Below, piece by piece: positions 20,160-32,105 of a stretch of 64,000 nt of DNA (position 1 is its first letter; each line of letters begins with the position of its first letter). The translations under genes and the position numbers were made by a program. The notes below the pieces were generated by a model. That model worked only from the letters and a program-made list of their open reading frames with translations. It was not told the origin of the DNA and did not search any database. Source of the stretch: Manduca sexta (Eukaryota > Arthropoda > Insecta > Lepidoptera > Sphingidae); contig NC_051116.1 of NCBI RefSeq assembly GCF_014839805.1, positions 2,790,001-2,854,000 on the forward strand, given 5' to 3'.

Positions 20160-20570
20160 TAAATATGAGGGGTCATTTTGACATCGCGTTACTAAATGAA
20201 ACCACATACGGATCTACTTGGAAATAACACATTACAATAAGTTCTTTGAGCCGTAGATGTAAAATAAAAAGTGTAAGTTTCGAACAAAGTAAATATTAAT
20301 AAAAAGTAATTTTAATTATGCGCGCTCTAATGCCACTACTACTACTCTAAGAGAATTCGTTGCAGCGGCAACATCATACTTTTAGTCAAAAATACACTAA
20401 CGCACACGCCATATTCGCATTTAACTACAAAATGATCAAAAATCTAAAAACTAAAACCAGGATTTTTGGTGAAAATATTAATTATTAATGGATGATTTTT
20501 GGCACAATGTCAGCAAAGGTGAAGACGAGTACGTTTCATTTATTAACGCAATGTCAACACGATCCTGTAT
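20160..20570 (+). repeat. Family K repeat, uninterrupted copy
   Basis: Paralogue of the repeat hit by the LTR element. At the matching point it reads GAACAAAGTAAATATTAAT with no insertion, against CAACAAAATTTA / TATTAAT flanking the element. Confidence 0.75.
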
Positions 20571-20579
20571 ACAGATGAC

Positions 20580-20690
20580 CTCATAAAACTCGCAGGAGGT
20601 CGCTTGATACGGGCCGCTTACAATAGGTCGATCTGGTAATCTTTGGGGGAGGCCCAGGTTCAGCAGTGGACATCCTGCGGCTGATAATGA
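20580..20690 (+). pseudogene. RTE-like LINE 3' end fragment
   Basis: AGGTCGATCTGGTAATCTTTGG and GGGGGAGGCCCAGGTTCAGC resemble the end of RTE-type ORF2 (RS.W..lgea.vQQW). It ends in a TGATAATGATGG tail as other LINE tails here do. Confidence 0.45.
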
Positions 20691-20779
20691 TGGCACATAA
20701 ATATAACTTCACGACTTTACTACATAAAAATAATTTTAACAAAAAATTAAACGTTCACTTGGATGATATAACTATTCTA

Positions 20780-21020
20780 GTTTTTTTACTTTTAAAACCA
20801 AACTACAGAAGCGATTTTGAAAAAAATTCTATGGGACCAATCTGGAGGTATACTCTTTCGAATAAAAAAAGAATTTTCCAAATCGATCCATAAATGAGCG
20901 AGTACTGAGGTAACAAACATACAAAAAAAAACATTAACGTCGAATTGATAACCTCCTCCTTTTTTGAAGTCGGTAAAAAGGATAGCAGTTTTAATGTCGT
21001 CCAAGATTTTTTGTTTCATT
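20780..21020 (-). repeat. Family F dispersed repeat
   Basis: On the minus strand the 5' part reads TTTACCGACTTCAAAAAAGG then a GAGGAGG block. A related piece is near 18944. Class unknown. Confidence 0.45.
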
Positions 21021-21800
21021 TAGACACAATTAGTCTTACTTATAAAAAATTCAAAGCTATGCTTAGTTAATACACAAATTTAACGATCAGCTGTAAATAA
21101 AAACCCGCCATCTTACCTCTTAAGGCTTAAACTAAGAACCGGTGATGTTTTTGAGAGCTATTTAAGCAAATCTTAATCACCTTTGCTAAAACAAATTTAT
21201 AAGTAAGACTGAATATAACAACAAATTTTCGTGCAAAAACGAATACTCACCTGGGTATCGAACTCCGAACCTCACAGCCGTAGTATACTATTACATACTT
21301 TCAAATGTTGCTCATTCGAAACCCGGTTAAAGTTAACGGTAAGTGGTAATAAAACTTAATCGTAGGCGTGCGTAGGTTTTGAACAATCGTTGTATTAGTT
21401 TAATCGACTTGTTAGTTGTAGACTGGAGCATTTTGGATCACTTTTTTCCCGGGTAGGCAGAGACGTAGCTCGAGCACACACTTTTCATTTATTCCGTAAC
21501 CAGTAGCGAACAAGGCTATTGCTATATTAAGCACAAAATCCAGCTACCAAACTAATACAGACTAGAAAAACCCATTGAAATAACTATTTTAGGTTTTTCG
21601 TGGGTTTTTATATTCTATATTGGAAATCAGTGCTACAGTATCAGTCATACTGGTACTACAGCAAGCTAAATGAGAGTTCCCATTGTCGGCACAATGGGTA
21701 TAATTGTGTATTATTTAAAAGTTTTGTTTTTCTCTGCTTATATTGTACATGTTATACTGTTATTGTCCCAATAATAAATCTTTCTTTCTTTATATTCTTA
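21021..21800. other. No gene seen
   Basis: A weak SINE-like reversed B box (GGTATCGAACTCCGAACC) is at about 21255; nothing else recognised. Confidence 0.4.
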
Positions 21801-21890
21801 TTTTTCCCGACGTTTCGAAGACTGCAGCCTTGGTCTTCCAGTCAGTCAATCTGCCCCGTGACCATGCAGTCTTCGAAACGTCGGAAAAAA
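21801..21890. repeat. Inverted repeat built from two family H heads
   Basis: Arms 21801-21826 and 21865-21890 pair over 25 of 26 bases, around CGACGTTTCGAAGACTGCA, with a 38-base loop. Family H is the dispersed repeat with CCCGACGTTTCGAAGACTTTG and CAGCCTTCATGGTCACGGG; here two of its ends face each other. Confidence 0.8.
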
Positions 21891-22864
21891 TAATACAATA
21901 TACAACCGCGACAAAATCCACAAAATAGTCACTCAAAGCTAAGATCAGTTTATTAATAAAGCCCCTAGCACTTTATAGAAAAGAGAAAATCAAACTTTAG
22001 ACTAAATCTTACACCAAGAATGACACAAATTCGTAAAGCTCTCAAAACATTTAGCAACATAATTTCCCGCGAGAGAGTGCAATCCTTGCAGGATGCCAGC
22101 TCGAGGTCCCACAGGTTTCTGAGGTCAACTGGCACCCACACTCCTCAGGAAATTGATAACTTCGTTCGTATGGTACAAGTTACGGACTTATTTATTTTTA
22201 TATTGTTCTAATTGGCCTGGAAGGGATTCTGATACAGACCGAAATTTATGTAATTACTTTCATTTTTATATTTACCATCAGACGGACGACTTTGCTTTAT
22301 AATTTACTTGTAATAGGTAAAACGCGAAACATTCATGTAATCAATATTTTATAAAATACATAAGCAATGAATCTAGCATCAATAAAAATTTGATACTTTT
22401 AAATACAGTGATTATAAAAAATATATGGAATGAAATATATTTAAATCTATTTGAAATAAATGTTATACTACAAATCTCACGGCAGTCCTAGCTGATTAAG
22501 GTATAAGTAAGTAAGCCTTAGTCTATAAATCTCAAAGTAGTATCCTCAAGCCCGAGCAACTGACGTATGTTTTCCACATTTTGATTACCCAACTAAACAC
22601 CAAACTTCAGATTTAATTACACCGCTACCGTCCTCAACTTGCGCCGCTTTAGAAATCACAACAGTGACCGTCGACCTGCCACCCACACCGCCACATCCGG
22701 CGCACCGCCATACCTTATGTAATTAACCAAAAGAATATCCACACGTGAAAACAACACACGGTGTGAAAAATACGCAATCAAACGCCATTTATAACATGTG
22801 TAGGAGTGTATTAGACGTTTCGAAATTGTTAAATAATATTTACTTACCGACAAACTGGCAAACC
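21891..22864. other. No gene seen; weak exon candidate
   Basis: A 63-codon frame at 22020-22211 (with QSLQDASSRSHRFLRSTGTH) precedes a GTACAAGT that could be a splice donor, but I recognise no family. The rest is left flank of array 2. Confidence 0.3.
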
Positions 22865-23412
22865 GCTCGTCTACTGCACCACACGCGACGGCACGCGGCT
22901 GTACGCGCCGGTGACACAGCGCGACACAGAGCGCTCGTCTACTGCACCACACGCGACGGCACGCGGCTGTACGCGCCGGTGACACAGCGCGACACAGAGC
23001 GCTCGTCTACTGCACCACACGCGACAGCACGCGGCTGTACGCGCCGGTGACACAGCGCGACACAGAGCGCTCGTCTACTGCACCACACGCGACAGCACGC
23101 GGCTGTACGCGCCGGTGACACAGCGCGACACAGAGCGCTCGTCTACTGCACCACACGCGACAGCACGCGGCTGTACGCGCCGGTGACACAGCGCGACACA
23201 GAGCGCTCGTCTACTGCACCACACGCGACAGCACGCGGCTGTACGCGCCGGTGACACAGCGCGACACAGAGCGCTCGTCTACTGCACCACACGCGACAGC
23301 ACGCGGCTGTACGCGCCGGTGACACAGCGCGACACAGAGCGCTCGTCTACTGCACCACACGCGACAGCACACGGCTGTACGCGCCGGTGACACAGAGCGC
23401 TCGTCTACTGCC
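22865..23412 (+). repeat. 68-bp minisatellite, array 2 (8 units plus partial)
   Basis: Unit starts are at 22865, 22933, 23001, 23069, 23137, 23205, 23273 and 23341, then a 58-bp step to a 14-base stub at 23399. Same unit and orientation as array 1. The first two units have GCGACGGCACGCG instead of GCGACAGCACGCG. Flanks are unrelated to those of arrays 1 and 3. Confidence 0.95.
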
Positions 23413-24189
23413 AATCTTACACCTTAGTCAGACAGTAAGTTCGCTACTTCTCATCAAAACCATTTAGGAGATAATAGCTATGAAAATACACGAAACTGCC
23501 AAACAAGAGCGTACGCTATTATCCGAAACTCCCACGTTGGTGATTCCTTGGCCCGTCTGACTTTATCGAAGAGCTAATGCGTCCAGCCGGAGCAATTAAA
23601 ACACAGTCGTTGCTAGACCGATGTTCGTAACTGCGCAAACATACTACGGCTTGTTAGGTTAGTGTGGCTTACACTTTATAAGGGTACTCGCACGCTTGCG
23701 ACTTTAAGTCGTGCGGTTAAAACTGCGTACCAAAATTGGCTAGGCTTGAGAAACCGTATGTCTAAGTTAACTACTGCTATTGTGTCTAATGCAAGATAGA
23801 CGGAATGTTTAAGGATAACAAAATGGATAGAAAAGTTTTAGCGAAAATAAAATAGTCGAAAATTCTATTGGAGGCAACATTTTTAGTAGGTGATATAAAA
23901 TGTCAATTTTATTTTTCTAATATTACTTATTACAATTTTACCACTAGGTAATAGGTCTCTAATGTTAATTCGTTAAATAGTTATTAGATACTACCGCACT
24001 TTATGCTTGTCGCAAATCAGCTGCGAGGGTACTATTGTGATTCTATCTACCATCTATTAACTCAGGGACAAATTTAATGCAGTTACAAATTGCAACATAG
24101 GTGACCTTGAATTCAAAGTTCTGTCTGATGTCGTATGGGCAATGGCTCTATTCACCAATATTCGGATTGAAATAAAACTATTTTAAGGA
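23413..24189. other. No gene seen
   Basis: Right flank of array 2; no coding or repeat signature recognised. Confidence 0.4.
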
Positions 24190-24265
24190 TTTCATCGCGG
24201 TTATTTATATATATTTTTTCCCGACGTTTCCAAGACTTTGCAGCATTCATGGTTACGGGGTGCTG
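24190..24265 (+). repeat. Family H fragment
   Basis: ATCGCGGTTATTTATAT then CCCGACGTTTCCAAGACTTTG. Confidence 0.6.
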
Positions 24266-24662
24266 ACAATCATCCTCATCTTCTTTAGTTTACAAATCAT
24301 TATTACTCGATTTTTTCTGCTGACATTCATTAGTATTTTGCATAATATAACAATTAACGATTTTTAGTCGGCAATGTGGAATACACCCAATCTTCTTATA
24401 TATGACGTGTAGCCACAAAAAATATTTTTGCGCAGTAATTAACATATTGGAAGTATAAAATTGTTTATATATCACTGGTAAATTAAAAGACCTGTTTATA
24501 GATAAGAAATATAAGAAATGAAAGTCCTATGTACTTATTCGGATTTAATTAGCATCTTAACTGGATGTCATATTCGTTTAAAGTGAAAGTCTTATCCGTA
24601 AATACCATACGAATTATATAATTTTCCAGCTCAATGTATTTTATTGTATTAGAAGAGGTTTA
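24266..24662. other. No gene seen
   Basis: AT-rich, unremarkable. Confidence 0.4.
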
Positions 24663-24815
24663 TTTTTTTTTTAATGACGAGACGAGCTTACCTTTCGCAT
24701 GATGGTAAGCGATACGACCGCCCATAAACAGTAGAAACATTATCCAACACCTTGAATTACAAAGTAATTACAAATTGTTTGGTATTCCTCTGCGCTCGCC
24801 ATCCTGAGACATGAG
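24663..24815 (+). repeat. Family D, 5' half
   Basis: T-run through CTCGCCATCCTGAGACATGA; truncated there by a T-run and a family G copy. Confidence 0.65.
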
Positions 24816-24837
24816 TTTTTTTTTTTTTGGTACTGCC

Positions 24838-25260
24838 TCGGTTTTCACCTTGGGTACCCTTCGAACGGTGTTCAAGCGATCCCCTGGATTAGCAACCACT
24901 GCAGTCCCAATGAAGATTTGGTGAGCCCTACCGTTATCACTGAGGGTGCCAGCGGACGGTACGCTGGCAACCCGCAGCTATTCGGTCACGGAGCCCGGAA
25001 GAAGGGAGGAGATAGAGGGAAGGTAGCGAACAGGAAGGAGAAGAAGAAAGAGAAGAAGCTTTGATAGGATGGTTGGAAAGGAGAGGGAGGAGAGATGTTC
25101 GCGAACCCTTATAGGCCTCAATGTGTATTTGGCAACCAAGAGGTATACACATTATACTATATGCCATAAGTTGCGGTATAATGTTCTCCCGTGCATGGGC
25201 GTGCATTCGGTGCGAAGACCAAGCGTTCAAGAATTGCCTCGCTAGGGGTTTTATGCATAT
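24838..25260 (+). repeat. Family G dispersed repeat
   Basis: Family G carries a purine-rich GGAAGG/AAGAAG block, GCGAACCCTTATAGGCCTCA, TTGGCAACCAAGAGGTATAC, GTGCATGGGCGTGCATTCGG and CAAGAATTGCCT. Other copies are at 30.3, 31.7 and 39.9 kb. Class unknown. Confidence 0.6.
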
Positions 25261-26030
25261 TAGTACCTAGGTTGTATCGGGTTCCTATTTAGAAAACTTT
25301 ACCCTTTTCCACTACTATACACCCTGAAAACGCACAGCGGTCTACTAAAAACGCGCGCAAATCCGCGACTATAACTTGTACAAAAGCCGCAAATCTGCCA
25401 ACCACAATACAAGTAATCCGCTGGTAAATTCTCCGTCATATGGGCAGGAGTAAAATGACTTAGCCAAGTTGCAGTAAGCCGGAGATGTGCGCACAAACGC
25501 TCTAACTTATACAAGTTAAATTAATTACACTGGCAGTGTGGGTGCGGCCGGGAATTTCGGGCATTTGATTATAATACTAGCTTATGTTTGCAGTTCCGTT
25601 TGTATTAGATCGTATTAATACACGATTAATAATTTTGGTGGTAGGCAATAACGTTTTACAAATAGACGGGTCATAGACAAAATTGCACATAAAAACAGCG
25701 CACTATTTACTATAGTCACATACCTGTACAGCCCTAGCAGCTCGCATTAATACGGCCCGAGCGTCGACCGCTGTCGCCATGACAGTCGAATAAAATGCAT
25801 TTACTCGTTAAAAATGTATGAAATGAAATATTTTTTTTCATTCACAGCTGTAGTATAATTTGTACATCATTTAAAAACACAGGAAGGCATTTTATTTATA
25901 AAAATACAAAAAGTTAGTAAGTCGACTAGCCGCGACAGTGGTTGGAGCTTGACTAAGTGAATGTCGGGCAATTACCTTGCTTTCGTCCAGTATAGAGCTC
26001 GGGCAACGTATCTATGTTAAAAAAATATCT
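25261..26030. other. No gene seen
   Basis: A 71-codon minus-strand frame at 25299-25514 has no family features. Confidence 0.4.
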
Positions 26031-26256
26031 TAGGTGGTAGGATATATTTTATATCCGCCCGGATAGCGACCGCCGTACAAAGTGTTAAAACCCGCCATAG
26101 TGGCGCACGCAGTGTCGCGCTCCGAGATCAGCATTTATATATCCGATTTTAACAGACATAATTGTGTCGACTGCGGGGGGATAATCATCCCTCGTGACAT
26201 TCTATTGGAGCCTACTTACCATCAGTTGAACTGCGGTTATTTTGCCGTATAAAAAA
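26031..26256 (+). repeat. Family C, full length
   Basis: All blocks in order, ending TTTTGCCGTATAAAAAAG. Confidence 0.7.
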
Positions 26257-27088
26257 GTCAGTTGTCTGAATGGTAAGTTGCTTGCACCATCGAGATATAC
26301 ATATTCATATTGGTTAAAGGATTTTTAGCTTACAAAATTGTCTACACTAAGATATTTATCTGTTATCTTCAAAGGCCTAATGTTACTTAATGCATAATAT
26401 TATTGAGCTAACTCGTGGTTATACCTATGTATCTTAATGGAATAGTTAATGATATTAGCCTTTATTATGACCATAGGATTATGTATGTTACTGTACTAGC
26501 AAAATACATGTTTTTTTTACTGTTGCTTATGGCTGTATTAATTATTTCTTCTAAAATGCGTTCAACAAATTTAAATAACAGTAACACTAGAATCAATTGC
26601 TTCAACTTCTTAGAAAATAATTGTTGTAATGCATCTATATTTTGTCAGGTTCTCTTTCGGAAATTTCCCCCTTCGCCACTGTAAGACAATTAGATTATTA
26701 AAGCCTTAGTATTATTCGATACTATGAACTTTAAAGAGTCACACGAAACTCCGGGCCGCGAATGCACAAAGTAACAAATTTCAATATTGGAGTTGTAACC
26801 ATTGTCTTCTCACATACTTCCAGGGTTGTTTAATTGTTTTTACATGTACAGGGGAGGGGGGTTGGGCTCCCTAACCCTCCAGGGTCAAACGGACCACTTG
26901 AATAATGACCGAGGGATGCCTCTAATTATTTTAGCGTTACTTTGTTAAGATGTAGCGGGTAACGGATTTTGCGGTTAAGATTTTTGGTTTTAGCTATGTG
27001 ACTTTATGAGGTTTATTTATAATGGGTTATTTGCCTATTCTATGAATACGTTGTGTGTTAATAACATGAATAGTATTCATTACTGTAA
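26257..27088. other. No gene seen
   Basis: AT-rich; an 89-codon frame at 26415-26684 is not recognisable. Confidence 0.4.
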
Positions 27089-27279
27089 TCACTACATAGT
27101 ATAAAACAAAGTCCCTTTCTCTGTCCCTATGTGTGCTTAAATCTTTAAAATTACGCAACGGATTTTGATGCGGCTTTTTTAATAGATAGAGTGATTCCAG
27201 AGGAAGGCTTATATGTATAATAATAATATCCATTAAATAGTCAGCATTGCACCCGTGCGAAGCCGGGGCGGGTCGCTAA
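27089..27279 (+). mobile_element. Hel-I Helitron-type element, intact ends
   Basis: A|TCACTACATAGTATAAAAC at 27089 and GTCGCTAA|T at 27279-27280. The 3' part CCCGTGCGAAGCCGGGGCGG can fold. 191 bp, no coding. Confidence 0.75.
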
Positions 27280-27359
27280 TTAATTATAATTTTGGATAAT
27301 AAAATTGATGTTGATTAAAATTTACGTGCTTACTTTAAGAACATACTATGTTAAAATTT

Positions 27360-27480
27360 GGGATTTTATCGCGGTTTTAATATTTTTTACTTTTCTTCCG
27401 ACGTTTCGAAGGCTTTGCAGCCTTCATGGTCACGGGGGGACTGAGGTGTTGTTCATCCGCAAAGTCAGTTACAATGTCAA
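27360..27480 (+). repeat. Family H copy
   Basis: TTTTATCGCGGTTTTAATAT, CCGACGTTTCGAAGGCTTTG, CCTTCATGGTCACGGGGGGA, then GTTACAATGTC. Confidence 0.65.
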
Positions 27481-27561
27481 CTTAGATTTTATAATTATAC
27501 AACATTTAATTTTTTTTTTTAGCTGTTGGTAGTTTAATATGTTTGTAGCCTTTTAACTGAT

Positions 27562-27805
27562 TTCAAAACGTCTCAGTCGTAGGTCGGAGTCAGGAAGTTA
27601 GCGGTGTGATATTCCCGTACCTCGGAAAGCAATTAAAGCCGTTGGTCCTGCACTTCATCTCTCTCCGGTCATGTCGAACTGCCGTCTTACCGGACTATGA
27701 GTGAGGGAACAGATAGTGTTTGTGAAAAGCGCACTTGTGCACTATAATATCTCCTGCGTGGCTGATCTCTGTCAATATTGGCCGCCGTAGTTGAAATTCG
27801 GTTAT
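27562..27805 (+). repeat. Family E, degenerate copy
   Basis: Matches the reverse complement of 32985-33372 (GCCGTTGGTCCTGCACTTCA, TCTCTCCGGTCATGTCG, TGTGCACTATAATATCT). It lacks the tRNA-like end seen there. Confidence 0.55.
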
Positions 27806-28287
27806 GGAAGGAATCAATCAATTTCTAATAAAATACTTAACACTATATACACAATTTATTAAACAACTCTTCAGAACATCTTACTGGAATTTCGAGTATG
27901 CAACATCCATTAGTACTGTCAATAATATACTTTTCCAAGATCTTATCAAAGGCTGTACTAATTTTGACGAGTTTTGGTGCAACGATCTCTGCTCCACGTT
28001 CGTGCACAAAGCTATGTAAACACACAGTAAGTCTGTTGTTGACACTCTCATTTACAAGGCGTTGCTTCATCGGGGAGACGGGGGACAATTTAAAATGTTA
28101 ATTTTTAATTTTCGCTCGCGATGAACGAGTATTTTTATGTCTTGTTGACTTCATGTATGACTGAGTTTTACACGCGTTGTTGCTTGCAATTTCGAATAAA
28201 AAGTAATATTGTTTTTAATACAGTTAAGTAGAATTACCGTGTATTAACGATTTATGAACTTCATTAATAGTATATTTTTATTGGTTA
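27806..28287. other. No gene seen
   Basis: Overlapping short frames on both strands at 27804-28101 without family features. Confidence 0.35.
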
Positions 28288-28569
28288 CTAGTTGACCCGA
28301 CAGACGTTGTCCTGTCTTAACTATGTATGCACGCGCGCATTCTGTCGATCGCTGACAGTTATTTCAAACCACTGACAGTTATGTAAAATTAATATTGTCG
28401 TTAAGTTTTCTTAAATTTTCTAATTTTCCGCGCAATTTTTGAATTTTTTCTCTCATAAGAACCTTTTCCTGACAATAACAAACACAACAAAAAAAAATAG
28501 TGAAATCGGTCCAGCCGTTCACGCGTGATGGCGTGACCAAGGGAAATAGGGATTCATTTTTATATATAA
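28288..28569 (-). mobile_element. Hel-J Helitron-type element
   Basis: On the minus strand it ends GGGTCAACTAG at 28288. The 5' end near 28569 lost its TC. It abuts or interrupts the LINE relic at 28603-28914. Confidence 0.65.
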
Positions 28570-28602
28570 ATGGGCTCCTTTTTCCGCACTTAGCCCGTAA
28601 AG

Positions 28603-28914
28603 TAGTCAGGCCATTGTGCGTGACATGCATGCCGGCTACAAAGCAAGCCAGCCTAACTCCGTCCAGAAGCGCAGGATCTTCCAGGTGTGATCTGTCCACA
28701 GGCTTCTCGGAGTGACCGAATCGAGAATTTTTGCCCGTTGCACAGCTTCAGTTACACCTTCACATTCCAGGATGACGTGGTAAGCTATTTCGTCGGCCAA
28801 CAGACACCCCCTACATAGGAGGCTGTCGGTTATTAATAGTATAAATCCGAAAGGTTCTGTAAATATTGTGTATCCTGGATAGGTATTTAGATGTTGATTC
28901 TGTTTTTTTTTCAC
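28603..28914 (-). pseudogene. LINE ORF2 C-terminal zinc-finger relic
   Basis: The minus-strand frame reads LLCRGCLLADEIAYHVILEC, matching the C..C....Et..H.l..C finger near the C-terminus of Jockey/R1-type LINE ORF2 proteins. It is followed by an acidic-basic helix and TWKILRFWTELGWL. A stop follows at about 28636. No RT domain is kept. The Hel-J element lies directly downstream. Confidence 0.55.
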
Positions 28915-29269
28915 GCGAGTACAGTCGGAAGCTCAGCCTAAATATCATTATTAACATTAATCCGTGAAATAAAGAGTACCATCACGTATTATTAATATTC
29001 GTTTGTATTTACCAATAACTCTTAATCAAAACAATTTGGCTAATCCTAAACCAAAAAGCGAGTGTCCATTTTTCCCCAACCTCCCCCACTCTAAATACAA
29101 CTGTTAATGTAAATTTCCTTAAACTTGAAATACAAACAACATTTTAAATATATAATTGCTTTAGTCAATCCACCTTGGTAGCTTTCCAAGTATTTTTTTT
29201 ATATCAAGTGAATAACCTGATATGTCACCTTGGCCCATAATACCCACAATACTTTCTAGTGGTAGCAAA
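28915..29269. other. No gene seen
   Basis: Nothing recognised. Confidence 0.4.
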
Positions 29270-29470
29270 GTGTGGTAGGATATTTAGTATATCCCCCCTG
29301 ATAGAGTACACTAGGTGTAAAATCTACCATAGAGACCCACGTAAGTCGCGTTATCAGCCTAGTTATTTAATCTAACAGGCCGGCATAATTGTGTCGACTG
29401 CCCGACAATCTCTCATCGTTAATCTCTCGTCAGTGTATGGACTCTACTCCATCAGGTACCCATAAAGAAA
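29270..29470 (+). repeat. Family C, diverged
   Basis: GGCCGGCATAATTGTGTCGA and the CTCATCAGT-like end are clear; the 5' blocks are altered. Confidence 0.6.
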
Positions 29471-29635
29471 GAAATTTACATGTTTGAATTCTTCTGAAGA
29501 ATATCAGGTATGGTCTACTTATTAAAAACTAGCGCTGTAGTATTACATAGGCATTGCAGTATATATCTGAATGGGAGGTCCATTGTTTGTGCAATAATTG
29601 GTTATGTTATTTAGCATTTTGTGATTTTAATTACT

Positions 29636-29935
29636 GCTGGTAAAGAGTCTCATTTGTGAGAGTCCGCCTGGGTAGGTAACACCGCAATGTCTATTTCTGC
29701 TGCGAAGCAGCAGTATGTAGTCACTGTTGTGTTCCGGTTTGAAGGACATTGTAGCCAGTGTAACTACTGGACATAATAATACTTAACATCTCATGTTTCA
29801 GGATGGCGAGCGCAGTGGGATACCAAACAATAGTTTGTAATTCAAAGTGTTTGATGGTGTTTCTACTGTTTATGGGCGGTTATATCTCTAACCATCAGGC
29901 GAACGGCAAGCTCGTCTCGTCATTCAAAGAAATAA
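29636..29935 (-). repeat. Family D, near full length
   Basis: Minus-strand copy with every marker block, from the ATGAGAG palindrome to the T-run (seen as AATAAAAATA on the plus strand). Confidence 0.7.
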
Positions 29936-29957
29936 AAATAAAAATTGTTCTAACCAT

Positions 29958-29998
29958 CTTCTGTTTTTCTTTTCTTTCTTTCTTTCTTCTTTCTTACA
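29958..29998 (+). repeat. (TTTC)n microsatellite
   Basis: Imperfect TTTC/TTTTC run just after the family D copy. Confidence 0.7.
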
Positions 29999-30309
29999 TA
30001 GGTTTTCTCACGATGTTTTTCTTCACCGCAGCACATTTTATTTTAATTAAACTTTGTCGTATAATTTGTTACAACACCAAACACGGTCGGAATTAGCTTC
30101 GAAGTCTTTATTTGATTTTAATTTGGGACAGGAAATGAAGTTCATTGCACCGTGGTTTCGGTCGTATCAAGAGAAATTGTGTGATGCTAAAGATTATCAG
30201 TAGCATGGGGTCCATATAACCCAATACCTGTCCGCTTCTCTTTATCTAAAATCTAATTATCATTAGAATGGTTTGCGGACTGTATTTATACATATTAGTA
30301 TATATATTT

Positions 30310-30815
30310 TTATTTGTATCGGACCCCAAAATCAACAACGAGGGAAACTTGCGAAAGAGATAATGGAATCCCCTGGCTTAGCAAGTAGGGACCTGGAGGA
30401 AAGCTGGCAGGATATCTGGAGAAAAAAGTGTGGGAACGGGAAGGAACCCTCTTAGGATTGGAGGAGGGGAGAAGGCTAGGAAATGTTCGCGAGCCCTCAT
30501 AAAGCTCAGTGTGATTTGGCAACCATGAGATATACACACTGAACTGTGCCTAGGGCCGCAGTAAATGTCCTCCCGTGCGGGCGCGCATTTGGTGGGGAGA
30601 CCGAGTATACTATAATTGACCTAGGGAGGGGGGGGGAGTCATTTTGTCACTTAGTTTATTATAAAAAAGCCAATTCCTTCTACCATACCTATCTCTTCTG
30701 ACTTTATTACACAGCTAATGTAGACAATACTAATTTGATAGTATATTTCTACCGGCCAGAGTTCCCGTGCATGGGCGTGCATTCGGTGAGGAGACCGAAC
30801 GCACAAGAATTGCTT
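30310..30815 (+). repeat. Family G, long copy plus partial third
   Basis: Shares its 3' extension (AAGCCAATTCCTTCTACCAT, CACAGCTAATGTAGACA, GGCCAGAGTT) only with 31665-32105. A short extra piece (GTGCATGGGCGTGCATTCGG) follows at 30765-30815. Confidence 0.65.
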
Positions 30816-30936
30816 TTGCCATTGAATCATGTATCCTACTAGGAAGGTCTTTGGTATCGAAGTTGGTACCACCGCCATTTCTGTCTGTACCATAAAGCAT
30901 TGTGTAATTAATAGTCATTATCAGATATAGATTGCA

Positions 30937-31140
30937 TTTATCGTTCGCTTTAACGGTGAAGGAAAACATCGTGAGGAAACCTGCACATCTGAGAAGTTCT
31001 CTCTAGGAATTTCGAAGGTGTGTGAAGTCTACCAATCCGCACTAGGCCAGCGTGGTGGACTAAGGCCTTATCCCTCTCAGTAGTAGAGGAGGCTCGTGCT
31101 CAGCAGTGGGCAAGTATATAATACAGGGCTGATATCATTA
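30937..31140 (+). mobile_element. SINE-A, 5'-truncated
   Basis: Lacks the tRNA-like head; body and tail from GCTTTAACGGTGAAGGAAAA to ATAATACAGGGCTGATAT are present. Confidence 0.75.
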
Positions 31141-31664
31141 TATATAGATTGATATTTCAGAGTGACAGACGGAGTTCACTTACGACGCTTTGTACTTTAC
31201 AGTTAAGGTAGTAACAAGAAATGTCTTGATACTATTTATGGATCATGTCGCCTGCCAGGCGAGAGTCTAACTCGTCCCAATTCAATCGTATAAAAAATCT
31301 TTTCAGAATTTTGTCTGAAAAATACAAAATCAATTATTACATGACTTTTTGGTATAATCTTTAAATTCTTGATTATAAAAATATCCTATTTAACTCATTG
31401 TATCTAATAATCAATAAAATGCCATTTTAATTGCCAATTATTCTGCTTATTAATATTGTTTATAAATGTATGACGAGATCCATCATTTTGTTACAAGAAG
31501 TTAAAAAGACCATGGCGTCTTGATAATATATCTTGGATCATGAATGAATCTCACGGTGGATGCATGTTACACCGAATAAAAGATTTAATTTGTTCGCGGA
31601 CATCAGGCTTTCCCTTTCAGGGGTAAGCAGAATTATAAAACACCCACATTTTGTCAGTTTTTTT
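31141..31664. other. No gene seen
   Basis: AT-rich, nothing recognised. Confidence 0.4.
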
Positions 31665-32105
31665 GGGTGTCGGACACCGCAGTCAATACCAGGGGAAATT
31701 TGCAACTGGGATACTGGAATCCTTCTGATTAGCAACTGCAGACCCTAGAGGAAAGTTGGCTAGAGATATCTTGAAAAGAAGTTTGCGGGAAGAAGGAAAC
31801 CTCTTAGGATAGAAGGGGAGAAGGACAAGAAACGTTCAGGAGCCCTCATAGGCAATGTGAATTGGCAACCATGAGGTATACACACTTAACTGTGTGCCTA
31901 GGGCCGCGACAAATGTACCCTCGTCGGTTGTACATACGGAGAGGAGACCGAGCGAACAAGAATTGCCTAGGAGGGGAATCATTTTGTCCCTTAGTTTATT
32001 ATAGAAAAGCCAATTCCTTCTACCATACTTATACCCTCAGACTGTATTACACAGCTAATGTAGGCAGTACTAATTTGATATTATATTTCTTGCGGCCAGA
32101 GTTGC
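31665..32105 (+). repeat. Family G, long copy (paralogue of 30.3 kb)
   Basis: Co-linear with 30310-30770 through the same 3' extension, about 1.35 kb downstream. Confidence 0.7.

Noticed and set aside
28379..28699. 106-codon minus-strand frame as one gene
   Set aside because: Its N-terminal half is LINE relic and its C-terminal half is Hel-J sequence; the frame is a chance fusion across an insertion.
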